From contig PKQR01000098.1 of NCBI GenBank assembly GCA_017578085.1, forward strand, positions 1 to 8,484: DNA of 8,484 nt. The letters run 5' to 3'. Source of the stretch: Bacillota bacterium. Its GTDB lineage: Bacteria > Bacillota > Limnochordia > Limnochordales > ZCTH02-B6. Shown here in pieces: positions 1 through 6,695 of this stretch (positions are counted from its first letter, which is position 1; each line of letters starts with the position of its first letter). The notes below the pieces were generated by a model. The model was not told where the DNA came from. It saw only the letters and a list, made by a program, of their open reading frames with translations, and searched no databases. A program made the translations under genes and the position numbers.

Positions 1-2
1 TG

Positions 3-215
3 CGCAGTCCGGAAGAGGTGGTTGGGGCCTTGCAGGCCGGCGCTCGTGGGGTCGCGCTGGCGGCCAGCCGTGTGCGCCAGGGGGAGCTGGGTGCGGCTTG
101 CCGGGCGTTTGCCGAAGCTATCCGCCGCGGCGCCAACCCCCAGCAATTCGCAGCAGGTGCCCGGCCTCTCGCCACCGAACCACCCTTTGGCGACGGGAGG
201 CCTGGATTCTTGTGA
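3..215 (+). CDS. C-terminal end of an unidentified upstream protein (partial)
   Basis: This is the last 70 residues of a gene that begins before the window; the frame is open from base 3 and stops with TGA at 213-215. Codon use is GC-rich and gene-like. The visible part starts RSPEEVVGALQAGARGVALA and continues through an amphipathic helix (about LGAACRAFAEAIRRG) into a Pro/Gly-rich tail. A helix ending in AGA followed by a short strand and Ala-Ser resembles the last beta-alpha unit and phosphate-binding loop of TIM-barrel enzymes such as HisF, ThiG or transaldolase-like aldolases. That is resemblance only, and I cannot name the family. Its stop overlaps the lptB start as GTGA, so the two are probably translated together, which hints at a role connected with LPS or envelope synthesis without proving it. 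Confidence 0.6.
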   Translation, partial: RSPEEVVGALQAGARGVALAASRVRQGELGAACRAFAEAIRRGANPQQFAAGARPLATEPPFGDGRPGFL

Positions 216-931
216 GCATCGTGGCCACGGGCCTGGTAAAAGCCTATCACGGCCGGCGGGTGGTCGACGGCGTCGACCTGCGGGTGGAGCGGGGCGAGGT
301 TGTCGGCCTCTTGGGGCCCAACGGCGCGGGGAAGACGACCACCTTCTATATGATCGTAGGTCTTGAGCGCTGCGACGGCGGGCGCATCGAGCTGGACGGC
401 CAGGACATCACCCGCCTGCCCATGTACCGGCGCGCGCGCCTCGGGATCGGCTACCTGGCGCAGGAAGCGTCGGTGTTCCGCCGGCTGACGGTCGAGGAGA
501 ACGTGCTGGCGGTACTGGAGGCCGTCGGGGTGCCGCGGGAGCAGCGCCGGGCGCGGGTGGACGCGCTGCTGGAGGAGTTCCGCCTGACCCACGTGCGGCA
601 CCAGTACGGTTTCATGCTGTCGGGCGGCGAGCGCCGCAGGACGGAAATCGCCCGGGCGCTGGCGGCGAACCCTTCTTTTTTGTTGTTGGACGAGCCCTTC
701 GCCGGTGTCGATCCCATCGCCGTCGCCGAACTGCAGGAGGTTATCGCCCAGCTGCGCAGCAAGGGCCTGGGTGTGCTGATCACGGATCACAACGTGCGGG
801 AGACGCTGGCCATCACCGACCGGGCCTACATCATGCACGAGGGCCGGATCCTTGTGGCAGGGGACTCCAAGGCGATCGCCTCGGACCCGGTCGCCCGCAA
901 ATTTTACCTTGGAGAGCGCTTTCGATTGTGA
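212..931 (+). CDS. lptB: LptB, ATPase of the lipopolysaccharide export ABC transporter
   Basis: LptB is the cytoplasmic ATPase that, as a dimer bound to LptF/LptG permeases, extracts LPS from the inner membrane and drives it along the Lpt bridge. The product is 239 residues, close to the usual length of about 240. Walker A is GPNGAGKTT (35-43), the Q-loop is YLAQEASVF (81-89), the ABC signature is LSGGERRR (136-143), Walker B is LLLDEPFAGVDP (157-168) and the H-loop is ITDHNVRETL (190-199, His193). DEPFAGVDP, TDHNVRETL and the C-terminal YLGERFRL are diagnostic for LptB rather than for LivF/LivG relatives. I chose GTG at 212 because it gives the family N-terminus, follows GGGAGG at about 195-200, and overlaps the preceding stop by four bases. 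An upstream ATG at 98 would add 38 residues that look like a frame-shadow of the upstream gene. It is coupled to the permease gene by GTGA at 928-931. Confidence 0.95.
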   Translation: MSIVATGLVKAYHGRRVVDGVDLRVERGEVVGLLGPNGAGKTTTFYMIVGLERCDGGRIELDGQDITRLPMYRRARLGIGYLAQEASVFRRLTVEENVLAVLEAVGVPREQRRARVDALLEEFRLTHVRHQYGFMLSGGERRRTEIARALAANPSFLLLDEPFAGVDPIAVAELQEVIAQLRSKGLGVLITDHNVRETLAITDRAYIMHEGRILVAGDSKAIASDPVARKFYLGERFRL

Positions 932-2016
932 GAATCCTGGACCGCTACATTCTGAGAGAACTGGTCGGCCCGCTGATGTTTGGGATGCTGGCCTTCACCG
1001 CCTTGTTTGTCAGCGTTGACGTGGTGCAGCTGGTACGCATGGCGGTGGATTACGGCGCGCCCATGCTGGTCGTGGTGCGCCTGGTGCTGCTGCGCCTTCC
1101 CCAGATCGTGGTATACACGTTTCCCATGGCGGTGCTGCTCGCCGGCCTTCTGACGTTGAGCCGCCTTTCGGCGGCCAGCGAGATCGTTGCTATGCAGGCG
1201 GGTACGGTGAGTTTCTACCGTATAGTCAGCCCGGTAGTCGGCCTTGGGATTGCCTTCAGCCTGCTCACCCTCGCCATCAGCGAGTGGGTGGTGCCGGCGG
1301 CCAACTACGAGTACCGGCGCATGCTGGTGGAGGACCTCCAGGGCCGTCGATTGCCAGCGGTATCCCGCAATGTTATACTCAGAGAGTACCAGGGCGGGTT
1401 GCTGCGGGGTTTCCTGTATGCTGCAGAATACGATGGACAAGCCCGCACCATGCGCGAGGTGACCATCGTGGAGCTGTCCGGCGGCCGCCCCGTCCGGACC
1501 ACGTACGCCCGCCGCGTGGTGTGGGAAAATGAGACGTGGTGGATGGAGGACGGCGTCATCCACATCCACGACGGCGAGCCCGGTGTCACCATTGATTTCC
1601 GGGAGGGGCGCCAGCCCATCACCATCGCCTATCGCCCGGAACAGGTGGCCACGGCTCAAAAAAGTCCCGAAGAAATGACGATCCGGGAATTGCGCGACCA
1701 CATCGCCGTCATGGGGGCGCGGGGCGCCGACCTACGGGAGTACCTGTTGCACCTGCACATGAAGTTTTCCATCCCGGCGGCGAGTTTTGTCTTCGCCTTG
1801 CTGGCCGCCCCGTTGGGGGTGCAACCCCATCGTTCGGCGTCGTCGGTCGGATTTGGCCTGAGCATGGTGGTCATCCTCGTCTACTACGTTCTGATGACCC
1901 TTGGCACCGCACTGGCGCAGGGAGGGCAGGTGCCTCCAGCAGTGGGGGCATGGCTGCAAAACGCGGTCCTCGGTGCGGTGGGCATCGGGCTCATGTGGGC
2001 CGCCGGACGGCGCTGA
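928..2016 (+). CDS. LptF/LptG-family LPS export permease (YjgP/YjgQ)
   Basis: This is the membrane partner of LptB, of the YjgP/YjgQ family, which moves LPS laterally out of the inner membrane. At 362 residues it matches the family length of about 360. It begins MRILDRYILRELVGP, the typical family N-terminus, with membrane segments near 13-36, 57-77 and 99-118. A periplasmic beta-jellyroll domain covers roughly 125-265, followed by three C-terminal membrane segments (about 278-296, 306-330 and 337-358). The LGVQPHRSASSVGFG stretch and the later PPAVGAWLQN are conserved family features. The GTG start at 928 shares bases with the lptB stop, so translation is probably coupled. Only one permease gene is visible; whether it is the LptF or LptG counterpart, or forms a homodimer, cannot be decided here. 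LptA and LptC are not in the window. Confidence 0.92.
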   Translation: MRILDRYILRELVGPLMFGMLAFTALFVSVDVVQLVRMAVDYGAPMLVVVRLVLLRLPQIVVYTFPMAVLLAGLLTLSRLSAASEIVAMQAGTVSFYRIVSPVVGLGIAFSLLTLAISEWVVPAANYEYRRMLVEDLQGRRLPAVSRNVILREYQGGLLRGFLYAAEYDGQARTMREVTIVELSGGRPVRTTYARRVVWENETWWMEDGVIHIHDGEPGVTIDFREGRQPITIAYRPEQVATAQKSPEEMTIRELRDHIAVMGARGADLREYLLHLHMKFSIPAASFVFALLAAPLGVQPHRSASSVGFGLSMVVILVYYVLMTLGTALAQGGQVPPAVGAWLQNAVLGAVGIGLMWAAGRR

Positions 2017-2043
2017 TGCGGCCGGGAGGACGGTGAACGGCGG

Positions 2044-3258
2044 TTGTACGGGCTGCCCCTAATCGTCATCCTCATATTGTTGGGCGGCTTCATCGCCTAC
2101 CTGGGCGACCGGGTCGGCATGCGCGTCGGCCGCCAGCGGCTCACCCTCTTTGGCCTGCGTCCCAAGCATACGTCCGTCATTATCACCATCGCGACCGGCA
2201 TCCTGATCGTCGCCGCGAGCCTCGCCGTGCTGTCCATCGCTTCCGAAGAGGTGCGCACGGCGCTCTTCCGCATGCGGGAGATCCAAGAGGCCCTGGCCAC
2301 CACCCGGCTCCAGTACGAGGGCGTCGTGGAGGAATTGGCCCGCCAGCGGGCCGAGCTCGAACGCACCCAGGCCCAGCGGGATGCCGCCACCCAGGAGCTG
2401 GCGGTGGTCGAAGAGCGCCTGCAGCGGATCGGGGCCGAGTACGAGCAGGCCGTGGCGGCTTTGCAAGAGGCCCAGGAAAACCTGGAATTCACCCAACAGC
2501 GCGTGAGCAACCTGCAGCAGATCGGCGAGGAGCTGCAGCGCCGGATCGAGGAGATGCAGGGCCGCATCGCCGAGATGGAGGCGGAAATCGAGGTCCTGGA
2601 AACCCAGATCCGGGCGGCCAACCTGCAGTTGGACATCGTTCGCGGCGGCGAGCTCGCCTTCCAGGCCGGCGATATCGTGCTGGCCGAGGTGATCGAGGGC
2701 GGCGCGCCGCAGCCCGAGATAGAGGAGAAGCTCCTCGCGCTCCTGGAGCGGGCCGACCTGTTGGCGGTGCAGCGCGGGGCGCGGCTGCCCGGCGCGCAGC
2801 CACCCACGGCGCTGCAACTGCCCGACGGCGTCTTTGAAGGCGCCGCCCGCATCCTCGCCGGCTCTTCCCAGCGCTGGGTCGTCCGGGTCGTTTCCCTCTA
2901 TAACACGACCGTGGGCGAACCGCTGACGGTGGACATCGCCCTTGTGGAGGAACAGCTCATCTACCGGCAGGGGGAGACCATCGCCGAGACGGTGGTGGAA
3001 GGGCGGGCCAGCGGCCTCGTGCGCGATGAGCTTATCCGGCTTTTGCAGTCGGTCTTCGACGCGGCCATCGCCCGCGGCATGCTCACCGACGAAGACGGGT
3101 TTGTGTCGGAAGGCGTGAGCCTGCAGGAATTTGTGGACACCATCAGCCGGGTCGAGCAGATGGGCGGGCCCGCCCGGGTCAAAGCCGTGGCCGCGGAGGA
3201 CACCTACAATACGCAGTGGCCTCTGCGGATCCGCCTCGAGGTAGAACCCGCAGCTTGA
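2044..3258 (+). CDS. DUF3084-like inner-membrane coiled-coil protein
   Basis: The product is 404 residues of unknown function. It starts MYGLPLIVILILLGG, followed by a basic segment with GDRVGMRVGRQRL and LTLFGLRPKHTS, then a second membrane helix; from memory this N-terminus matches the DUF3084 family of Firmicutes and cyanobacteria. Membrane helices lie near 4-20 and 45-66. The loop between them carries R23, R27, R30, R32, R39 and K41, so by the positive-inside rule it is cytoplasmic and the rest is outside. A heptad-like coiled coil rich in Glu, Gln, Arg and Leu runs from about 70 to 205, then an alpha/beta domain to the end (starting near ELAFQAGDIVLAEV). TTG at 2044 is the only start that keeps the first membrane helix, since the frame opens at 2017; GGGAGG at 2024-2029 precedes it at a somewhat long 14-base spacing. 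It lies 27 bases after the permease gene, probably in the same transcript. Confidence 0.85.
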   Translation: MYGLPLIVILILLGGFIAYLGDRVGMRVGRQRLTLFGLRPKHTSVIITIATGILIVAASLAVLSIASEEVRTALFRMREIQEALATTRLQYEGVVEELARQRAELERTQAQRDAATQELAVVEERLQRIGAEYEQAVAALQEAQENLEFTQQRVSNLQQIGEELQRRIEEMQGRIAEMEAEIEVLETQIRAANLQLDIVRGGELAFQAGDIVLAEVIEGGAPQPEIEEKLLALLERADLLAVQRGARLPGAQPPTALQLPDGVFEGAARILAGSSQRWVVRVVSLYNTTVGEPLTVDIALVEEQLIYRQGETIAETVVEGRASGLVRDELIRLLQSVFDAAIARGMLTDEDGFVSEGVSLQEFVDTISRVEQMGGPARVKAVAAEDTYNTQWPLRIRLEVEPAA

Positions 3259-3496
3259 CGCTTCTTGGCAGATGGCGGCCGGTTGATCGGGGTCATCGGT
3301 GGCCGTCCCGTTCACGGGTGGTTCCTGTTCCACGACAGCCGATCCTTCCTCTTAGGGTAAGATGGGAAATCGAACCAAAGTCGCATCACTATGCCGTTTT
3401 CTCGTGACGAATCTTTCCAGGCGATGCAGGATTTTGGTGGGCCGCCTCGAATCAAGCGATTCAGGGTTTCTCTGACTGTTGGACCCCCCGGAGGCC

Positions 3497-3542
3497 GTCG
3501 TGGGTGGACGGAAAGGAGGTGCGGCGGCGTTCGGTCCACGAC
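3497..3542 (+). promoter_or_regulatory. Candidate RNA hairpin presenting an orphan perfect Shine-Dalgarno sequence
   Basis: GTCGTGG (3497-3503) is complementary to CCACGAC (3536-3542), and nested GTGGAC (3504-3509) is complementary to GTCCAC (3534-3539). The right arms overlap, so these are two competing stems with nearly the same loop. The loop contains AAAGGAGGTG (3512-3521), an exact complement of the usual 16S 3' end, yet no ATG, GTG or TTG follows at normal spacing. This could be a ribosome standby site, part of a regulatory leader, or chance in GC-rich DNA. Confidence 0.35.
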
Positions 3543-3602
3543 CGCGGCTGGCGGATGGGGTTAGGCGTCCGGAGGATGAGCGACCGGCTCGACCGAGCCC
3601 GG

Positions 3603-3636
3603 GTGAGGAAACAGGGAGACTCACAGCGCGGGTGAG
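3603..3636 (+). repeat. Direct repeat CGGGTGAGG with a shared complementary arm
   Basis: CGGGTGAGG occurs at 3600-3608 and again at 3629-3637. CTCAC at 3620-3624 lies between the copies and can pair with the GTGAG of either (3603-3607 or 3632-3636), giving two mutually exclusive small hairpins. The downstream pairing can be extended to GACTCAC with GTGAGGTC with one bulged base. The stems are short, so functional meaning is uncertain. Confidence 0.3.
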
Positions 3637-3704
3637 GTCGGGGGCGGGGACTCTCAATTTCCGGCGTTGTGTCTGCAGCAGAGAACCTGGTTGGACGAAA
3701 GGAT

Positions 3705-3711
3705 GAGGGGG
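3705..3711 (+). promoter_or_regulatory. Ribosome binding site of the SLH porin gene
   Basis: GAGGGGG ends seven bases before the ATG at 3719, and AAAGGA lies just upstream at 3698-3703. The site supports the ATG start, which also gives a clean signal peptide. Confidence 0.7.
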
Positions 3712-3718
3712 AACGGTT

Positions 3719-6574
3719 ATGACCAAGAAAGGACTGGCCCTTGCCCTGGCCACCGTGATGGTTTGGGCCATCGCGGTGCCTGCGTTTGGCCAGGCGAACC
3801 CGTTCCGGGATGTCCCTCTCGACCACTGGGCGTATGACGCCATCGCGACGCTGGCGGCGGCCGGCCTGGTCGAGGGGTATCCGGACGGGACCTTCGGCGG
3901 CGAGCGCACCTTTACCCGCTATGAGATGGCGATGGTGTTCGCTCGCATCCTGGCGCGCCTTGAGGCGCTCTTGGACCAGAAGATCGAGGCCCGCGTCGGC
4001 AAGCTCGAGGAGGTTGTGCTGCCCGACGGCAGCGTGGGCAAGATCCTCCGCCTGACGCCCGAGATGGAGCGGGCCATCCTCGAGCTGGTCGGCGATCCGG
4101 AGCGGGCCGGTGCTGTGGCGGGCGCGACGGTGCGGCTGGCCGAGGAGTTTGCCGGCGAGCTGGAGCTCCTGGGCGTGCGCGTGGCCGAGCTGGAGCGGCT
4201 GTTTGAAAACGTGAACGCCCGCCTGACCGCGGTGGAGCAGCAGTTGGCCGAGGTCCGCAGCATGGCCGAGACGGCGCGGGGCGTCGCGGATGCGGCCAAT
4301 GCGGCTGCTCGGGCTGCAGAGGAAGCGGCTGCGGAGGCTAAGGCCAAGGCTGAATGGGCTTGGCAGCTGTACGAGCGGCTGAAGGCCTCCGGCGCGAGCG
4401 ACGATGACATCGTCGAGGCACTGGCCCTCGCGAGCGGCGTGCAGGGTGACGCGGACGGCGCAGCTGACCGTGCGTACCGGGCGCGCCTTGCGGCTGAGCG
4501 GGCGGCCGAGTTGGCTGACCAGATCGATCAGTTGTCCTACGATGACGCCCGTAAGGCTTTGGCCGAGGCCGTGGCTAAGAGCGACGAGGCGCGCAGCGAG
4601 GCGCTCCGGGCCATGGAGCGGGCGCAGCGGGCTGACCAGCAGGCTTACCGGGCCCGCCTGACGGCGGAGCGGGCGCTGGCTCGCGTCGAGGCTCTCGAGG
4701 AGCAGGTGGTCGAGATCGCCCGGCGGCCCGTTATCGGCGGCGAGCTCCGGGCTGACTACGAGCTGACCCGTACCTCGAATCCGGATGACGGGGTGCGGCT
4801 GGATCCGCGGGACGCCGAGAGCGACACCATCAAGGATGCCCGCAAGCTGGACCTGACGCTGGCCTTGACGACCTCGTTCAAGCCGAGCGAGGACACCACG
4901 GTGGACGGCGGCGTGAAGGCCAGGGCGCGGGTGTTCGGAAAGGACGCCGGCGACGTCGACGACTTCGATCTGGCCAACATGTGGTTCGACGTGACGCAGC
5001 CGGGCCGGAGCTTCAGCGCCTTGCTGGGCGACCTGACCGGTGAGGATCTCGTCAAGGGCTTCAACAAGTACACGCTGGACGCGGACACCTACGAGGCCCG
5101 GGTCGATTCGGCCGACCGCCGCGGTGCCGTCCTCGAAGCCCGAGTCGGCAACTTCAACGGCCGCCTGATCGCGAGCCGGCTCCCCTCTACGGTGTCTGAC
5201 GACGGCCTCTACGGCATCGCCGCCGGCTTCCCGGTGGGCGAGGGCATGAACCTGGAGGCCAACTACCTGTGGTGGACCGAGGCCAACCGGGTGGCGTCGG
5301 TCCGGGCCTACGGTGAACTCGGCCGCACCACGTACGACGCGATCTACGCGCGGTTCAATGAAGACCCGGCGTGGGACATCGATGTGAAGACCGCCATCGG
5401 TGCCATCGAACTCGGCCTCAACTTCCGCGAAGTGGCAGCTTCCTTCGGGCCGCATAATAATCCAAGCGACAAAGATGACCGGAAGCCGGAGGAGCTCTCG
5501 CACTTCGGCAAGTTGCTGGACGAGGACGACGGCGACCTGTTGTGGGACGAGCGGCGGTACGTCGCCTACGCCGAGGCGCCCGCGTGGATCGCGACGCTGC
5601 TCGCGGAGAAGGGCCGCCACGACAAGACGTTGGCGGGCGATAGCTGGACCGACTGGACCATGTTCGGGTTCAAGGACCTGGACCTGCTCGGTTTCAGCGT
5701 GGGTGCCCGGGCGTACAACGATACCCGCGACAACGACAGGGAAACCCAGATCCTCCGGCTTGACGTGAGCCGTGAGTTCCGGCTTGGCCTACCGTTCAAG
5801 TTCACAGCCACCCACGCCAACGCGAAGGTGACAAACTTGGCGGCCTGGCAGGCCTTGCCGGTGCGCGAGCTGCTCAGCTGGACCGAGCGCGAGCAGCAGC
5901 ACCTGTCCGTAGGGCTCGCGGTTGAGGACTACGCCCTGACGCCGGCCTGGACCTTGAGCGCCAGCGTCAAGACGGAGAAGAACCCGATCACGGATGACGA
6001 GTGGACCGAGCCTGACAGCTGGAAGGACAAGTTCGAGGACGACAGCAACAAGCCGCACTGGAAGCACCATCGCGACACGGCTTCGCTTGCGGTCAAGTTC
6101 GCTGCCACGGATGCGCTGACGCTGTCGGCCGGCTATACGGTGGAGCGGTGGGATACGGTCGGGGACGGCGAGCGCAACGTGTCGGTGTACACCACCGACG
6201 TGGGCGCGAACTACACCTTGAAGGTGGCCGGCGCCGACGTGGCGCTGGGCTACGGTTACCAGCTGCAGGAGATCGCCGGTGGCGGCATTGACCACGAGGC
6301 CAGCCCGCGGCACACCTACTCCATCGGTGTGAAGCGCCAGTTGCTGGGCGCCACCTGGGACGCCTCCTACAAGCTGGTCACCGGCCGCGGTGAGGACGAG
6401 TCGGGCAAGGTGAAGGCCGTCGACCAGATGGCGCAGCTGAATGTGACGTACTCGCTCGCGGAGTCGGTTGACTTCACGCTCAACGGCAAGTGGGGCAAGT
6501 CGGCGGACAACGCGAACGCCAGCGACGACTACTACTACTCCAGCATCAAGGCCGGGTTCGGCATCAAGTTCTAA
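3719..6574 (+). CDS. OmpM-like outer-membrane protein: SLH domain, coiled-coil stalk, beta-barrel
   Basis: This is a predicted major outer-membrane porin and tether of 951 residues. A signal peptide (MTKK, then a hydrophobic run to about residue 24-26; cleavage after AFG or GQA) is followed by one SLH domain at about 28-75, with FRDVPLDHWAYDAI, GLVEGYPDGTF and the TRYE motif at 66-69. SLH domains bind peptidoglycan-linked groups. Residues about 76-335 are mostly helical coiled coil, with an Ala-rich stretch near 191-220 and likely breaks near 96-125 and 225-235. From about 338 (IGGELRADYEL) to the end, alternating polar/apolar, Asp-rich strands indicate a beta-barrel. The chain ends GFGIKF; a terminal Phe is the classic signal for barrel insertion by the BAM machinery. 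The architecture matches OmpM of Negativicutes and SLH-porins of other phyla, but stalk and barrel are both larger than in the OmpM proteins of about 400 residues I recall. It has its own RBS, a long leader and a downstream hairpin, so it is probably expressed separately. Confidence 0.9.
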   Translation: MTKKGLALALATVMVWAIAVPAFGQANPFRDVPLDHWAYDAIATLAAAGLVEGYPDGTFGGERTFTRYEMAMVFARILARLEALLDQKIEARVGKLEEVVLPDGSVGKILRLTPEMERAILELVGDPERAGAVAGATVRLAEEFAGELELLGVRVAELERLFENVNARLTAVEQQLAEVRSMAETARGVADAANAAARAAEEAAAEAKAKAEWAWQLYERLKASGASDDDIVEALALASGVQGDADGAADRAYRARLAAERAAELADQIDQLSYDDARKALAEAVAKSDEARSEALRAMERAQRADQQAYRARLTAERALARVEALEEQVVEIARRPVIGGELRADYELTRTSNPDDGVRLDPRDAESDTIKDARKLDLTLALTTSFKPSEDTTVDGGVKARARVFGKDAGDVDDFDLANMWFDVTQPGRSFSALLGDLTGEDLVKGFNKYTLDADTYEARVDSADRRGAVLEARVGNFNGRLIASRLPSTVSDDGLYGIAAGFPVGEGMNLEANYLWWTEANRVASVRAYGELGRTTYDAIYARFNEDPAWDIDVKTAIGAIELGLNFREVAASFGPHNNPSDKDDRKPEELSHFGKLLDEDDGDLLWDERRYVAYAEAPAWIATLLAEKGRHDKTLAGDSWTDWTMFGFKDLDLLGFSVGARAYNDTRDNDRETQILRLDVSREFRLGLPFKFTATHANAKVTNLAAWQALPVRELLSWTEREQQHLSVGLAVEDYALTPAWTLSASVKTEKNPITDDEWTEPDSWKDKFEDDSNKPHWKHHRDTASLAVKFAATDALTLSAGYTVERWDTVGDGERNVSVYTTDVGANYTLKVAGADVALGYGYQLQEIAGGGIDHEASPRHTYSIGVKRQLLGATWDASYKLVTGRGEDESGKVKAVDQMAQLNVTYSLAESVDFTLNGKWGKSADNANASDDYYYSSIKAGFGIKF
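4472..4681 (+). repeat. Repeated coiled-coil motif in the stalk of the SLH porin
   Basis: The motif AYRARLxAERA appears at residues 252-262 (bases from 4472) and again at 309-319 (bases from 4643), 57 residues apart. The DNA copies differ at several third positions, so the repeat is conserved at protein level rather than being a recent duplication. It suggests that the stalk grew by internal duplication or that this segment has a repeated contact. Confidence 0.5.
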
Positions 6575-6605
6575 TCCGGTCCGCTGACGCTGGGTAGGAG
6601 TGACG

Positions 6606-6640
6606 GCAAACCCCCGGAGCAAGCTGCTTCGGGGGTTTGC
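6606..6640 (+). terminator. Strong hairpin after the SLH porin gene (terminator-like)
   Basis: GCAAACCCCCG and CGGGGGTTTGC form an 11-bp perfect stem, continued inward by one G-T wobble and AGCA/TGCT, giving 16 pairs around an AGC loop. The hairpin starts 32 bases after the porin stop. The following bases (TATTTGG) are only a weak T-run, so it may terminate incompletely, let some transcripts reach the next two genes, or protect the porin mRNA 3' end. The remainder of this 121-base gap shows nothing further; TTGACT at 6660-6665 resembles a -35 box but has no -10 partner. Confidence 0.8.
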
Positions 6641-6695
6641 TATTTGGCGGGAAATATGGTTGACTGTAGGTAGAGACGGCAACGGGGGTGGCGCG

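Larger units (their letters stand above)
3259..3718 (+). other. 460-base gene-free region; probable leader of the SLH porin gene
   Basis: No convincing gene lies here on either strand. The part around 3340-3480 is noticeably less GC-rich than its surroundings and is the likeliest place for a promoter, but I found no paired -35/-10 boxes I would defend; TAAGAT at 3358-3363 is only a weak -10 match. The downstream half (about 3490-3650) holds several inverted repeats and G-rich runs, as expected for a structured 5' untranslated region. No clear terminator for the preceding operon is visible: small inverted repeats around 3305-3317 lack a T-run. The major SLH protein gene begins directly after. 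Confidence 0.6.

Noticed and set aside
904..1701. 265-codon open frame on the minus strand
   Set aside because: Antisense to the LptF/G-family permease gene, with a His/Gln-rich low-complexity translation.
3255..3283. TTGACG at the end of the DUF3084-like gene as a -35 box
   Set aside because: No -10-like hexamer lies at 16-18 bases downstream; the match overlaps a stop codon and is probably chance.
2059..3333. 424-codon open frame on the minus strand
   Set aside because: Antisense shadow of the DUF3084-like gene; its His/Gly/Leu/Asp-rich translation reflects reversed codons and shows no family motif.
3358..3420. Possible tRNA on the minus strand because of GGTTCGATT, resembling a T-loop
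   Set aside because: The flanking bases do not form the T-stem, and no acceptor, D or anticodon arm can be built around it.
3479..3706. 75-codon + strand frame in the leader, starting TTG
   Set aside because: Pro/Arg/Gly-rich translation without known motifs and no RBS at its start; better explained as GC-rich leader sequence.
3461..5620. 719-codon open frame on the minus strand
   Set aside because: It lies opposite the SLH porin, whose signal peptide, SLH motifs and terminal Phe are clear; long antisense frames are common in GC-rich genes, and the translation has no recognisable domain.
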